64,000 bases of DNA, from positions 1 through 64,000 of the forward strand of contig NZ_LQPZ01000008.1 in NCBI RefSeq assembly GCF_002102395.1, written 5' to 3'. This stretch comes from Mycolicibacillus trivialis (GTDB lineage Bacteria; Actinomycetota; Actinomycetes; Mycobacteriales; Mycobacteriaceae). Below, in pieces: positions 32,004 through 41,794 of the stretch (its first letter is position 1; every line of letters starts with the position of its first letter). The notes under the pieces are model-generated. The model worked only from the letters and a program-made list of their open reading frames with translations. It was not told the origin of the DNA and did not search any database. Made by a program: the position numbers and the translations under genes.

Positions 32004-33127
32004 TGCGGATCGGCATGGTCTGTCCGTACTCGTTCGATGTCCCCGGCGGTGTCCAGGCCCACGTTCTGCAACTGGCGGAGGTGATGCGCGCCCGCGGCCA
32101 CACCGTCAGCGTGCTCGCACCCGCCTCACCGCACGTCACGCTGCCCGACTACGTCGTCTCCGCCGGGCGTGCGGTACCCATTCCCTACAACGGATCGGTC
32201 GCGCGGCTGCAGTTCAGCCCGGCGGTGCACGGTCGGGTGCGCCGCTGGCTGGCCGAGGGCGACTTCGACGTGTTGCACCTGCACGAACCCAACGCGCCGA
32301 GCCTGTCGATGTGGGCACTGCGGATCGCCGAAGGGCCGATCGTGGCGACCTTCCACACCTCGACGACACGGTCGCTGACCCTCAACCTCTTCCAGGGGGT
32401 GTTGCGGCCCTGGCACGAGAAGATCGTCGGCCGCATCGCGGTCTCCGACCTGGCCCGCCGCTGGCAGATGGAGGCGCTGGGATCGGACGCGGTGGAGATC
32501 CCCAACGGTGTCGACGTGGCGTCCTTCAGCACCGCGCCGCTGCTGGAGGGCTACCCGCGCCCGGGCAAGACGGTGCTGTTCCTCGGCCGTTACGACGAGT
32601 CCCGCAAAGGGATGGCGGTACTGCTGGAAGCGCTGCCGCGCCTGGTGGAACGGTTCGCCGACCTCGAGGTCCTCATCCTCGGCCGTGGCGATGAGAGTCA
32701 ATTACGAAGCCAGGCCGGCGATCTCGCCGGCCATCTGCGTTTCCTCGGCCAGGCCGACGACGCCGAGAAGGCATCAGCGCTGCGCAGTGCCGACGTCTAC
32801 TGCGCTCCCAACCTCGGCGGTGAGAGCTTCGGCATCGTCCTGGTCGAAGCGATGGCGGCGGGCACCGCGGTGGTCGCCAGCAACCTCGACGCCTTCCGGC
32901 GCGTCCTGGCCGACGGTGAGGCCGGCCTCCTCGTCGACGTGGGAGACAGCGCGGCGCTGGCCGACGGCCTGATCACGATGCTCGCCGACGACGAACTCCG
33001 CCAGCGCTACATCACCGCCGCCACCGCCGCGGTGCAGCGCTACGACTGGTCGGTGGTGGCCAGCCAGATCCTGCGGGTCTACGAGACCGTCGCCCGCGCC
33101 GGCGCCAAGGTGGAGGTGGCCGGCTGA
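32003..33127 (+). CDS. pimA: Phosphatidylinositol alpha-mannosyltransferase
   Basis: A 374-residue GT4-family GT-B glycosyltransferase transferring mannose from GDP-mannose to PI, the first mannosylation of PIMs, at the inner face of the membrane. N-terminal MRIGMVCPYSFDVPGGVQAHVLQLAEVMRARGHTVSVLAP (acceptor side, GGV loop), LHLHEPNAPSLS, the membrane-binding region with basic residues (TRSLTLNLFQGVLRPWHEK), and the donor motif SFGIVLVEAMAAGTAVVASNLDAFR (E-x7-E). Full length. Confidence 0.96.
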   Translation: MRIGMVCPYSFDVPGGVQAHVLQLAEVMRARGHTVSVLAPASPHVTLPDYVVSAGRAVPIPYNGSVARLQFSPAVHGRVRRWLAEGDFDVLHLHEPNAPSLSMWALRIAEGPIVATFHTSTTRSLTLNLFQGVLRPWHEKIVGRIAVSDLARRWQMEALGSDAVEIPNGVDVASFSTAPLLEGYPRPGKTVLFLGRYDESRKGMAVLLEALPRLVERFADLEVLILGRGDESQLRSQAGDLAGHLRFLGQADDAEKASALRSADVYCAPNLGGESFGIVLVEAMAAGTAVVASNLDAFRRVLADGEAGLLVDVGDSAALADGLITMLADDELRQRYITAATAAVQRYDWSVVASQILRVYETVARAGAKVEVAG

Positions 33128-34164
33128 TGATCTGGGCGGTGGCCGCGTTCACCGTCGCGGTGGCGGTGCTGGCCGCGTTGGCGGCGTGGGCCTACCAGAC
33201 CGCCAACCGGCTCAACCGGTTGCACGTGCGCTGCGACCTGTCCTGGCAGGCACTGGACGCCGCGCTGGCCCGACGCGCGGTGGTGGCACGTGCGGTCGCG
33301 TTGGAGGCCTACCACGGCAGCCCGGAGGGCAGGCGGCTCGCCGCGCTGGCCGACGTCGCCGAACGGGCACCGCGCAACACCCGCGAGAACGAGGAGAACG
33401 CGCTGTCCGCCGAGCTGTCCGCGGTGGCGGCCTCGACGCTGCCGCCCGAACTCGTCGCCGAACTGGCCGACTCGGAGGCCCGGGTGGTGTTGGCCCGCCG
33501 GTTCTACAACGACGCTGTCCGCGACACGCGTGCGCTCAGCGAACGGCCGCTGGTGCGATTCCTGCGGCTCGGCGGAACCGCGGTGGCACCAAGCTATTTC
33601 GAGATCGCCGAGCGGGTCGGCGCGGTGGCCTACGGCGACCTGCAGCAGTCCGGTCTGCTCGCGCCGCGCACGTCGGCGCGCACGGTGCTCCTCGATGAGC
33701 ACGGTGCGGTGCTGCTGCTGCGCGGTTCGGACCCCGCGCAGGGCGCGGACGCGCCACGCTGGTGGTTCACCGTCGGTGGGCGGGCCGGCGACGGGGAGGC
33801 CCTCGCTGCGACGGCTGCGCGCGAACTCGCCGAGGAGACCGGTCTGCAGGTCGACTCGGAGGCCCTGATCGGGCCGGTCTGGCGGCGCAACGCCGTCTTC
33901 GGGTTCAACGGCGCGGTGATCAACAGCCAGGAGTTCTACTTCGTCCACCGCACCACCCGGTTCGAGCCCTCTCCGGCGCAACGCACCAGCTTGGAACACC
34001 GATACCTCAGCGGGCATCGCTGGTGCGACGCGGCGCAGATCGCCGAGCTGACCGCGTCCGGAGAAACGGTCTATCCGCTGCAACTCGGTGAGCTGCTCGC
34101 CGAGGCCAACGCGGTGGCCGACGCGCCCCCCGGGCCGCATCCACCGGCCCGCTACATCCGCTGA
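33127..34164 (+). CDS. LemA-like/Nudix fusion hydrolase
   Basis: A 345-residue protein. Residues 3-25 form one membrane anchor, 26-165 read as a LemA-like helical domain (HVRCDLSWQALDAALARRAVVARAV, ENALSAELSAVAAS, RVVLARRFYNDAVRDTRAL), and the C-terminal half is a Nudix domain with a complete box, GRAGDGEALAATAARELAEETGLQ (G-x5-E-x7-R-E-L-x-E-E-x-G). It hydrolyses an unknown nucleoside-diphosphate-linked substrate at the membrane. Its conserved place after pimA (Rv2609c-like) suggests use of nucleotide by-products of PIM synthesis; inferred. Confidence 0.85.
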   Translation: MIWAVAAFTVAVAVLAALAAWAYQTANRLNRLHVRCDLSWQALDAALARRAVVARAVALEAYHGSPEGRRLAALADVAERAPRNTRENEENALSAELSAVAASTLPPELVAELADSEARVVLARRFYNDAVRDTRALSERPLVRFLRLGGTAVAPSYFEIAERVGAVAYGDLQQSGLLAPRTSARTVLLDEHGAVLLLRGSDPAQGADAPRWWFTVGGRAGDGEALAATAARELAEETGLQVDSEALIGPVWRRNAVFGFNGAVINSQEFYFVHRTTRFEPSPAQRTSLEHRYLSGHRWCDAAQIAELTASGETVYPLQLGELLAEANAVADAPPGPHPPARYIR

Positions 34165-34171
34165 GCGCTAC

Positions 34172-34981
34172 TCAGGCGCTCTGCTGCAACTCCGCGCGCA
34201 GTTGCGCGTCGTAGTCCCAGCGGGTCGGCGCGGTCATCCCGGGCGGCATCCACGAGACGAACAGGTGCCCGTCCGGGTGCGCGGTCGCGGTCGGTTCGAC
34301 CCCGAGCAGGGCCCGCACCTCGTCGAGGGGCCGGTCCAGCAGTTCCTCGTAGGGCGCGGCCATCAGGTTGTCGGCGCGTTGGCCGCGGCGTACCGCCTGA
34401 CGGAAGTAGCGAAGCTTGCGCACCGGTGACGCCGGGATCAGCACCCCGGTCGAGGACAGGGCCAGCGCCTTCAGTGCGCCCGACGGCTCCATCTGTCCGC
34501 AGTGAAAGCCCAGGTTGCCGAACTCCCCGCCCATGTCCGGGCCGTACCCGCCCAGCGTGTGGAACATGTCGTGCAGCGCGGTGCCGCGCCGGATCATGTA
34601 GAAGAAGTCGTCGTCCCAGCCGCGCCGCTCGGCGATCGGGCGGATCACTTCGTCCACGCTGAACACCCCGGCATCGAGCCGGTTGGTGGTGAGGAACGAG
34701 CGGTAGGCGTGCCCGAGCGAGCCGACCGGCAGCGAGGCCAGGTACTCGTCGTCGCCGAGCGCCGCCAGCAGGTCGGGTTTCTCGGCCAGCAGGCGACGGC
34801 CGTTGGGGTGGGCGCGCAACTGGTGGTAGCTGCGGGCCAGGATCGGGGCGCTCAACCCGACGATCAATTCGTAGACCTGCGAGGCGTTCTTGGCCGGGTT
34901 GACCAGCAGCCGCCAGGAGCCCAGCACCGCCCCCCAGTCGCGCTGGTCGGGGACGCCACCCGGCGTCGCTGGTGAGGTCAT
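34172..34981 (-). CDS. Coq4-family protein
   Basis: A 269-residue protein of the COQ4 family. The metal-binding motif LHDMFHTLGGYGPDMGGEFG (HD-x2-H-x9-E type) is intact, and flanking family sequence (NRLDAGVFSVDEV, RHLGHAYR-like) is present. Coq4 acts on ring decarboxylation/hydroxylation in ubiquinone synthesis, but mycobacteria use menaquinone, so its actinobacterial substrate is probably different. Divergent from a TetR gene that likely represses it. Confidence 0.85.
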   Translation of the reverse strand: MTSPATPGGVPDQRDWGAVLGSWRLLVNPAKNASQVYELIVGLSAPILARSYHQLRAHPNGRRLLAEKPDLLAALGDDEYLASLPVGSLGHAYRSFLTTNRLDAGVFSVDEVIRPIAERRGWDDDFFYMIRRGTALHDMFHTLGGYGPDMGGEFGNLGFHCGQMEPSGALKALALSSTGVLIPASPVRKLRYFRQAVRRGQRADNLMAAPYEELLDRPLDEVRALLGVEPTATAHPDGHLFVSWMPPGMTAPTRWDYDAQLRAELQQSA

Positions 34982-35001
34982 GGGCGGGCCCTTCCTGCCG
35001 G

Positions 35002-35047
35002 CACAATATTGTGACCCAGATAATAGACGATTCTACGTTAATGTCTA
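35002..35047. promoter_or_regulatory. Two palindromes between Coq4-like and tetR genes
   Basis: A perfect 12-bp palindrome CACAATATTGTG (35002-35013) lies 20 bp before the Coq4-like start, and an inverted repeat TAGAC (35024-35028)/GTCTA (35043-35047) ends 3 bp before the TetR start. The arrangement is typical for an autoregulating TetR repressor controlling its divergent neighbour. TetR binding is inferred. Confidence 0.55.
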
Positions 35048-35050
35048 CAT

Positions 35051-35707
35051 ATGTCCGATGTGCAGGCCGCGGCGCCGCGCCGCCGGGGTCGCCCGGCCGG
35101 CGGCGGCAACACCGCGGAACAGGCCCGTGCGGTGCTGCTCGAGGCCGCCGAGCGATCCTTCGTCCGGAACGGCTACCGAGCCTCGACCATGGCCGCCATC
35201 GCCGCGGAGGCCGGGTACTCCCGCGCGGTGATCTACCGGCACTTCGCCACCCGCGACGCCCTGCTTGAGGCGCTCGTGCTGCGGGTGGCGCACCGCGCGA
35301 TGGAGCGGATCGCCGCCCGGTTGGCCGGGACCACCGACCTCGCCGATCTGCTGGTGGAATCGCTGGTGCTGGTGGCCACCGAGGTGGGGCAGGACCGGGT
35401 GCTGGCCATCCTGTCCGACCACGCCGACACCGGCAGCGTGGCCGACCTGATCATCGGCTCGGCCGCACTCGACGCGCTGCTCACCGCGCAGTTCGAGGCG
35501 GCGTTCCAGGGCGCCCCGGCCGGCTACCTGCGCCCCGGACTCGATGCCGCCGACGCCGCCCGGTTCGTCCTGTCGGTGGCGCTCGGGCTGCTGATGCGAC
35601 TGGTTCCCGGGGTGGATGACGCCGACCGGATGCGCCGCTACGTGCGTGTCTTCGTGCTGCCCGGCTTGCTCGCCGAACCGCCTCCGGCGGAACCGGTGTT
35701 CGGTTGA
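35051..35707 (+). CDS. TetR-family transcriptional regulator
   Basis: A 218-residue regulator. N-terminal TetR HTH: ARAVLLEAAERSFVRNGYRASTMAAIAAEAGYSRAVIYRHFATRDALLEAL (about residues 26-76); the ligand-binding domain is helical. Probably represses the Coq4-like gene and itself through palindromes in the 69-bp intergenic region. Inducer unknown. Confidence 0.9.
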   Translation: MSDVQAAAPRRRGRPAGGGNTAEQARAVLLEAAERSFVRNGYRASTMAAIAAEAGYSRAVIYRHFATRDALLEALVLRVAHRAMERIAARLAGTTDLADLLVESLVLVATEVGQDRVLAILSDHADTGSVADLIIGSAALDALLTAQFEAAFQGAPAGYLRPGLDAADAARFVLSVALGLLMRLVPGVDDADRMRRYVRVFVLPGLLAEPPPAEPVFG

Positions 35708-35825
35708 GGTGAGTGGCCCCCGGGAATGCGCCGTGTTCTCCCGGGTGATGCCCCGGCCGCGAACCGGCCACTGACCGCCGCACCACTAGACTGGGTTGAC
35801 TCATCGGTTGAAGGAGAAGCAGCTA

Positions 35826-36743
35826 GTGGACAGCGCAGCGCACAACGGCTCGGACGCGTCCGGGCAGACCGGGACGGCGCGGGTCAAGCGCGGCATGGCC
35901 GAGATGCTCAAGGGCGGGGTCATCATGGACGTCGTCACCCCGGAGCAGGCTCGTATCGCCGAGGCGGCCGGTGCGGTGGCGGTGATGGCCCTGGAGCGGG
36001 TGCCCGCCGACATCCGGGCCCAGGGCGGGGTGTCCCGGATGAGTGATCCGGACATGATCGAGAGCATCGTGGCGGCGGTGTCGATTCCGGTGATGGCCAA
36101 GGTGCGGATCGGTCATTTCGTGGAGGCGCAGATCCTGCAGAGCCTCGGGGTGGACTTCGTCGACGAGTCCGAGGTGCTCACCCCGGCGGACTACACCCAT
36201 CACGTCGACAAGTGGCAGTTCACGGTGCCGTTCGTGTGTGGGGCGACCAACCTGGGTGAGGCGTTGCGGCGGATCACCGAGGGCGCGGCGATGATCCGGT
36301 CGAAGGGCGAGGCCGGCACCGGGGACGTGTCGAACGCCACGACGCACATGCGCACGATCGGAGGGGAGATCCGTCGGCTGACCTCGTTGAGTGAGGACGA
36401 GCTGTTCGTGGCGGCCAAGGAGTTGTCGGCGCCCTATGAGCTGGTGGCCGAGGTGGCGCGGGCCGGCAAACTGCCGGTGACGCTGTTCACTGCGGGTGGG
36501 ATCGCGACGCCGGCGGATGCGGCGATGATGATGCAGCTCGGCGCCGAGGGGGTGTTCGTCGGGTCGGGCATCTTCAAGTCCGGTGACCCGGCGGCGCGGG
36601 CCGCGGCGATCGTGAAGGCCACCACCTTCTACAACGACCCGGAGGTGCTCGCGCGGGTCTCCCGCGGGCTCGGCGAGGCGATGGTGGGTATCAACGTGGA
36701 GGACATCGCGCAGCCACACCGGCTCGCCGAGCGCGGCTGGTAA
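35826..36743 (+). CDS. pdxS: Pyridoxal 5'-phosphate synthase, synthase subunit
   Basis: A 305-residue Pdx1/SNZ protein building PLP from ribose-5-phosphate, glyceraldehyde-3-phosphate and ammonia. The hallmark lysines and loops are present: [71 protein letters not shown] and [30 protein letters not shown]. The GTG at 35826 has GAAGGAGAAG upstream. Works with PdxT encoded two genes on. Confidence 0.97.
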   Translation: MDSAAHNGSDASGQTGTARVKRGMAEMLKGGVIMDVVTPEQARIAEAAGAVAVMALERVPADIRAQGGVSRMSDPDMIESIVAAVSIPVMAKVRIGHFVEAQILQSLGVDFVDESEVLTPADYTHHVDKWQFTVPFVCGATNLGEALRRITEGAAMIRSKGEAGTGDVSNATTHMRTIGGEIRRLTSLSEDELFVAAKELSAPYELVAEVARAGKLPVTLFTAGGIATPADAAMMMQLGAEGVFVGSGIFKSGDPAARAAAIVKATTFYNDPEVLARVSRGLGEAMVGINVEDIAQPHRLAERGW

Positions 36744-36752
36744 CCCGCCGGC

Positions 36753-37592
36753 ATGTCCATCGAACAGATCCTCGATCTGGAGAAACTCGAGGTCAACATC
36801 TACCGCGGCGCGGTGTTCAGCCCGCACTCCAGTGACCACCAGCGCACCTTCGGCGGCCACGTCGCCGGCCAGGCGCTGGTCTCGGCGGTCCGCACCGTCG
36901 AGCCGCAGTTCCGGGTGCACTCCCTGCACGGATATTTCCTGCGGCCCGGAGATGCCAAGGCGCCCACCGTTTTTCTGGTCGAACGGGTCCGTGACGGCGG
37001 ATCGTTCTGCACCCGGCGGGTCAACGCGGTCCAACACGGCGAGATCATCTTCAACATGTCGGCATCGTTTCAGGTCGACCAGGACGGCATCGCACACCAG
37101 GACGGCATGCCCGCCGCTCCCGACCCGGAGAACGTGCCGGCGCTGCCCGGCATGAAAGCCATCGACGAGGAGGGCTTCAAAGCCTTCGCCGAATGGGACG
37201 TGCGCCGGGTGCCGACCGCCGACCTGCCGCACGTGCCGGGCAAGGTCGCCGAGCAACAGGTGTGGTTCCGCCACCGCGAACCGCTGCCCGACGACCCGGT
37301 GCTGCACATCTGCGCGCTGGCCTACATGAGCGACCTGACGTTGCTGGGCACCTCCTGGTCGATCCACCCCGACGCGCGCGACAACCTGCAGGTGGCGTCC
37401 CTGGACCACGCCATGTGGTTTCTGCGGCCGTTCCGCGCCGACGACTGGCTGCTCTACGACCAGTCCTCCCCGTCGGCGGGCGCCGGGCGCGCACTGACCG
37501 AGGGCAAGATCTACGACCGCAGCGGGGCGATGGTCGCCGCGGTGACCCAGGAAGGCCTGACCCGCTACCCCCACGGGCAACGGCCTCGATGA
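36753..37592 (+). CDS. tesB: Acyl-CoA thioesterase II
   Basis: A 279-residue double-hotdog thioesterase: [19 protein letters not shown] near the N-terminus, [44 protein letters not shown]-terminal [33 protein letters not shown] with the catalytic Asp-Gln/Ser pattern. Hydrolyses medium to long acyl-CoAs. Set between pdxS and pdxT, an order I also recall in M. tuberculosis (Rv2605c); the ATGA overlap with pdxT indicates one transcript. Confidence 0.93.
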   Translation: MSIEQILDLEKLEVNIYRGAVFSPHSSDHQRTFGGHVAGQALVSAVRTVEPQFRVHSLHGYFLRPGDAKAPTVFLVERVRDGGSFCTRRVNAVQHGEIIFNMSASFQVDQDGIAHQDGMPAAPDPENVPALPGMKAIDEEGFKAFAEWDVRRVPTADLPHVPGKVAEQQVWFRHREPLPDDPVLHICALAYMSDLTLLGTSWSIHPDARDNLQVASLDHAMWFLRPFRADDWLLYDQSSPSAGAGRALTEGKIYDRSGAMVAAVTQEGLTRYPHGQRPR

Positions 37593-38185
37593 GTGCACCC
37601 CGGATCGGGGTGCTCGCCCTGCAGGGCGACAGCCGCGAACACCTGGCCGCACTGACCGAGGCCGGTGCCGACCCGCTGCCGGTGCGCCGCCGCGAGGAAC
37701 TCGACACCGTCGACGCGCTGGTCCTGCCCGGCGGCGAATCGACCACGATCTCCCATCTGCTCACCGAGTTCGACCTGCTCGAACCGGTGCGGGATCGGCT
37801 GGCCGCCGGGATGCCCGCCTACGGCGCCTGCGCTGGGATGATCCTGCTGGCGCGCGAGATCCTCGACGCCGGCACCGGGCAGCGTCGCGCGCTCCCGCTG
37901 AACGGCATCGACATGACCGTGCGACGCAACGCATTCGGCCGCCAGGTGGACTCCTTCGAACAGGACCTGCCGTTTGACGGGCTGGCCGACCCGGTCCACG
38001 CGGTGTTCATCCGCGCCCCCTGGGTGGAGCAGGTCGGCCCCGACGTGCAGGTGCTGGCCCGCGCCGCCGACCGGATCGTCGCGGTGCGACAGGGCGCGGT
38101 GCTGGCGACCTCGTTTCACCCTGAGGTGACCGGGGACCGGCGCGTCCACCGACTCTTCGTCGACATCGTCACCGGCCGCCGCTGA
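37589..38185 (+). CDS. pdxT: PLP synthase glutaminase subunit
   Basis: A 198-residue class I glutamine amidotransferase supplying ammonia to Pdx[25 protein letters not shown] (oxyanion region), [11 protein letters not shown] with the catalytic Cys (the usual GTCAG reads GACAG here), and [11 protein letters not shown] with the His-x-Glu dyad. All catalytic positions are intact. Starts inside the tesB stop (ATGA). Confidence 0.95.
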   Translation: MSAPRIGVLALQGDSREHLAALTEAGADPLPVRRREELDTVDALVLPGGESTTISHLLTEFDLLEPVRDRLAAGMPAYGACAGMILLAREILDAGTGQRRALPLNGIDMTVRRNAFGRQVDSFEQDLPFDGLADPVHAVFIRAPWVEQVGPDVQVLARAADRIVAVRQGAVLATSFHPEVTGDRRVHRLFVDIVTGRR

Positions 38186-38250
38186 GCGCGCGGGAGGGGA
38201 TTCGACCCGGCGGTTGAGCGGCGAATCCACCGGGCAGGCATGATGTGTTG

Positions 38251-39615
38251 ATGGCAGAGATCAGACGCGGTGGATTCCGCCGGGCTACCAGGCTCGCGAG
38301 CCTGCCCGCAGGTGTGGCCGGGCGCGCCGCACTCGGCGTCGGCAAGCGGATGACCGGCAAATCGAAGGACGAAGTCAACGCGGAGCTTCTGGAGAAGGCC
38401 GCCGACGAGATGTTCAAGGTCCTCGGCGAGCTCAAGGGCGGGGCGATGAAGGTCGGCCAGGCGCTGTCGGTGATGGAGGCCGCCATCCCGCCGCAGTTCG
38501 CCGAACCCTTCCGCGAGGCGCTGGTCAAGCTGCAGAGCGAAGCGCCGCCGCTGCCCGCGGCCAAGGTGCACCGGGTGCTCGACGGTCAGCTCGGCACCCG
38601 CTGGCGGGACCGGTTCGAGTCCTTCGACGACACCCCGGTCGCCGCGGCGAGCATCGGCCAGGTGCACCGCGCGGTGTGGAAGGACGGCCGCGACGTCGCC
38701 GTCAAGATCCAGTACCCCGGCGCCGACGAGGCGCTGCGCGCCGACCTCAAGATGATCAAGCGGTTCTCCTGGGTGTTCAAACAGGTCGTGCCCGGCGCCG
38801 ACGTGGACCGGCTGATCGCCGAGGTCAGCGACACCCTGGAAGCCGAACTGGACTACCGCGACGAGGCCGACAACCAGCGGACCTTCGCCAAGGCCTACGC
38901 CGACGACGAGAAGTTCTTCGTCCCGGCGATCGTGGCCAGCGCGCCCAAGGTCATCGTCTCGGAGTGGTCGGAGGGCCGCCGCCTGTCGTCGATCATCGCC
39001 GAGGGCACCCCGGAGGAACGCAACGACGCCTGCGCCCGGCTGCTGGAGTTCACCTTGAGCTCCCCGGCCCGCGCCGGGCTGGTGCACGCCGACCCGCACC
39101 CGGGCAACTTCATGGTGCTCGCCGACGGTCGGCTGGGCGTCATCGACTTCGGCGCGGTATCCCAGCACCCCGACGGCATCCCGGCCGGCTTCGGTGAACT
39201 GCTGTGCTACGCCCGCGACGAACGGTGGGACGAGGTCATCCGGCTGCTCAAGGAACTGCGGTTCATGCCGGCCGACTACGAGCTCAGCCCCAACCAGGTG
39301 GTGGAGTACCTGGGGCCGCTGTGGGGCTACATCGACCCGCTGCGGGCCGGGCAGTTCCACTTCACCCGGGCCTGGTTCCAGCGCTCCGCGCTGGCGACCA
39401 CCGACCCGTTCGAAGAGGGGTTCAACGACCGGTTCAAGGTGGCCCGCCAGCTGACCATCCCGGCCGGCTACGTGATGCTGCTGCGCACCCTCGGCGGGCT
39501 GATCGGGGTGGCCGTCCAACTCGACGCCGAGGTCAACTACGCCGAGCTGATCGAGCGCTGGGTGCCGGGCTTCTTCCCGCCCGGCGGCGACCCGGACGGT
39601 TCCGCGGAGTCCTAG
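38251..39615 (+). CDS. ABC1/AarF-family (UbiB-like) protein kinase-like ATPase
   Basis: A 454-residue ADCK/UbiB-type protein. The diagnostic GGAMKVGQALSVMEAAIPPQF (KxGQ), the Ala-rich loop VAAASIGQVHRAVW, VAVKIQYPG (ATP lysine), GLVHADPHPGNFMVLADGRLGVIDFG (catalytic and metal residues). These proteins support quinone or lipid metabolism as atypical ATPases; mycobacterial substrate unknown. The start is taken as ATG 38251; a GTG/ATG pair 6 bp upstream is possible. No membrane helix at the C-terminus is obvious. Confidence 0.9.
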   Translation: MAEIRRGGFRRATRLASLPAGVAGRAALGVGKRMTGKSKDEVNAELLEKAADEMFKVLGELKGGAMKVGQALSVMEAAIPPQFAEPFREALVKLQSEAPPLPAAKVHRVLDGQLGTRWRDRFESFDDTPVAAASIGQVHRAVWKDGRDVAVKIQYPGADEALRADLKMIKRFSWVFKQVVPGADVDRLIAEVSDTLEAELDYRDEADNQRTFAKAYADDEKFFVPAIVASAPKVIVSEWSEGRRLSSIIAEGTPEERNDACARLLEFTLSSPARAGLVHADPHPGNFMVLADGRLGVIDFGAVSQHPDGIPAGFGELLCYARDERWDEVIRLLKELRFMPADYELSPNQVVEYLGPLWGYIDPLRAGQFHFTRAWFQRSALATTDPFEEGFNDRFKVARQLTIPAGYVMLLRTLGGLIGVAVQLDAEVNYAELIERWVPGFFPPGGDPDGSAES

Positions 39616-39624
39616 CGGGACACC

Positions 39625-40332
39625 GTGCGAGCGGCCGGCCACCGCTGGCGGGTCGCGGCGATCCCGGTGGTCATCGCCGCGACCGCGGTGCAATGCGGCG
39701 CACCGCCGGTGCCCGAACCGGCGGTCTCGGCCCCGTCGTCCTCCGCGCCGGCGGCGACGACCGCGCCGGCCCGGGTCGCGGCGGTCGACGCCGCGGCGTT
39801 GGGGGCCAGCTGGCGGCCCGGCTGCCCGGTGCCGCCCGAACAGCTGCGCCGGGTCACCGTCGACTACCTCGGATTCGACCTGGCGACCCACCGCGGCGAG
39901 CTGATCGTGCACCGTGACGTCGTCGACGACATCGTCGCAATCTTCGCCGACCTCTACCGGATGGACTATCCGATCGAGCGGATGCACACCGTGGAGCGCT
40001 ATCCCGGCGCCGACGACGAGGCCTCGATGCGCGACAACAACACCTCGGCGTTCAACTGTCGGCGCATCCCCGGGTCGGGCACCTGGGCGCAGCACGCCTA
40101 CGGCCGGGCCGTCGACCTCAACCCGCTGCTCAACCCGTCGCGCAGCGGCGACGGGACCGTCGAACCGGCCAATGCGGCGGTGTATCTGGACCGCACCCGC
40201 ATCGATCCGGGGCTGCTGCACGACGGCGATCCGGCGGTGCGGGCCTTCACCGACCGGGGCTGGACGTGGGGCGGGCACTGGCGCTCGCCGGTGGACTACC
40301 AGCATTTCGAGCGGCCCGCGGCGGGGACGTGA
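39625..40332 (+). CDS. M15-family D-Ala-D-Ala carboxypeptidase-like lipoprotein
   Basis: A 235-residue exported protein. The N-terminal hydrophobic segment ends at AVQCGAPP (lipobox-like AVQC), followed by a Pro/Ala/Ser linker. The catalytic domain holds the M15/VanY zinc motif HAYGRAVDLNPL (H-x3-G-x-A-x-D) and the C-terminal WGGHWRSPVDYQHFE (H-x-x...H). Likely trims peptidoglycan stem peptides at the cell surface. GTG start 9 bp after the upstream stop. Confidence 0.85.
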   Translation: MRAAGHRWRVAAIPVVIAATAVQCGAPPVPEPAVSAPSSSAPAATTAPARVAAVDAAALGASWRPGCPVPPEQLRRVTVDYLGFDLATHRGELIVHRDVVDDIVAIFADLYRMDYPIERMHTVERYPGADDEASMRDNNTSAFNCRRIPGSGTWAQHAYGRAVDLNPLLNPSRSGDGTVEPANAAVYLDRTRIDPGLLHDGDPAVRAFTDRGWTWGGHWRSPVDYQHFERPAAGT

Positions 40333-40401
40333 GCGGACCGCGACCCGGCCCCACGTAGACTCGTCACGCGATCAGTTCGAGGGATTTGAGGCGGGAAAAC
40401 G

Positions 40402-41160
40402 ATGGCCGGGCATTCAAAATGGGCGACGACCAAACACAAGAAGGCCGTCATCGATGCGCGCCGCGGCAAGATGTTCGCCCGGTTGGTCAAGAACGTCGAG
40501 GTCGCCGCGCGCGTCGGCGGCGGTGACCCGAGCGGCAACCCGACGCTGTACGACGCGATCCAGAAGGCGAAGAAGTCCTCGGTCCCCAACGACAACATCG
40601 AGCGGGCCCGCAAGCGCGGGGCGGGCGAGGAGGCCGGCGGGGCGAACTGGGAGACCATCACCTACGAGGGCTACGGCCCCAACGGGGTGGCGGTGCTCAT
40701 CGAGTGCCTCACCGACAACCGCAACCGGGCGGCCAGCGAGGTGCGGGTGGCGGTCACCCGCAACGGCGGCAACATGGCCGACCCGGGTTCGGTGGCCTAC
40801 CTGTTCAGCCGCAAGGGCGTGATCACGCTGGACAAGAACGGTCTCACCGAGGACGACGTGCTCACCGCCGTGTTGGAGGCGGGCGCCGAGGACGTCAACG
40901 ACCTTGGCGAGGTCTTCGAGGTCATCACCGAACCCGGCGATCTGGTGACGGTGCGCACCGCGTTGCAGGACGCCGGGATCGACTACAACTCCGCCGAGGC
41001 CGGATTCCAGCCGTCGGTCACCGTGCCGGTCGACCTCGACGGCGCGCGCAAGGTGCTCAAACTCGTCGACGCACTCGAGGACAGCGACGACGTGCAGGAG
41101 GTCTACACCAACGTCGACATCCCCGACGACGTCGCCGCCGAACTCGACGCCGAGGAGTAG
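40402..41160 (+). CDS. yebC: YebC/PmpR-family translation/transcription factor
   Basis: A 252-residue YebC protein: [37 protein letters not shown] at the N-terminus, [60 protein letters not shown]. YebC was long annotated as a transcriptional regulator; recent work shows it assists ribosomes stalled at proline-rich stretches. Lies directly ahead of ruvCAB as in many bacteria. Confidence 0.96.
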   Translation: MAGHSKWATTKHKKAVIDARRGKMFARLVKNVEVAARVGGGDPSGNPTLYDAIQKAKKSSVPNDNIERARKRGAGEEAGGANWETITYEGYGPNGVAVLIECLTDNRNRAASEVRVAVTRNGGNMADPGSVAYLFSRKGVITLDKNGLTEDDVLTAVLEAGAEDVNDLGEVFEVITEPGDLVTVRTALQDAGIDYNSAEAGFQPSVTVPVDLDGARKVLKLVDALEDSDDVQEVYTNVDIPDDVAAELDAEE

Positions 41161-41227
41161 CCGCCCGCGGCGCCGGCCCCGGTGTGTCTACCCCGGCGGG
41201 TCCGGCCGGAGCACTACAGTATCGAAC

Positions 41228-41794
41228 ATGCGTGCGGTACGAGTGATGGGCGTCGACCCCGGACTGACCCGGTGCGGGCTGTCGGTGGTCGAGGGCGGAC
41301 AGGGCCGCACGGTCACCGCGCTGGACGTCGACGTGGTGCGCACCCCGGCCGGCGAACCGCTGCATCGGCGGCTGTTGACGATCAGCGACGCGGTCGACCA
41401 CTGGCTGGACACCCACCGTCCCGACGTGCTGGCCATCGAGCGGGTCTTCGCCAACTCCAACGCCAACACCGCGATGGGCACCGCCCAGGCCGGCGGTGTG
41501 ATCGCGCTGGCGGCCGCCCGCCGCGACATCGACGTGCACTTCCACACCCCCAGCGAGGTCAAGGCCGCCGTCACCGGTAACGGCCGGGCGGACAAGGCGC
41601 AGGTCACCGCGATGGTCACCCGCATCCTGGCGTTGCAGCAGAAGCCTACCCCGGCGGATGCCGCCGACGCGCTCGCGCTGGCCATCTGCCACTGCTGGCG
41701 GGCGCCGATGATCGCGCGGATGGCGGCCGCCGAGGCGCTGGCCGCCGAGGCGCGCAAGAAATACCAGGCCCGGCTGAAGGCGGCCCGGGCATGA
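41228..41794 (+). CDS. ruvC: Holliday junction resolvase RuvC
   Basis: A 188-residue RNase H-fold resolvase. First catalytic Asp in [13 protein letters not shown], the Glu in [23 protein letters not shown], and the C-terminal Asp pair in [17 protein letters not shown]. It cuts junctions bound by RuvAB. Coupled to ruvA by a 4-bp overlap. Confidence 0.96.
   Translation: MRAVRVMGVDPGLTRCGLSVVEGGQGRTVTALDVDVVRTPAGEPLHRRLLTISDAVDHWLDTHRPDVLAIERVFANSNANTAMGTAQAGGVIALAAARRDIDVHFHTPSEVKAAVTGNGRADKAQVTAMVTRILALQQKPTPADAADALALAICHCWRAPMIARMAAAEALAAEARKKYQARLKAARA

Noticed and set aside
38116..40305. A 729-residue open frame antisense to the AarF-like and M15 peptidase genes
   Set aside because: It spans two well-supported genes and has no recognisable domain; shadow frame.
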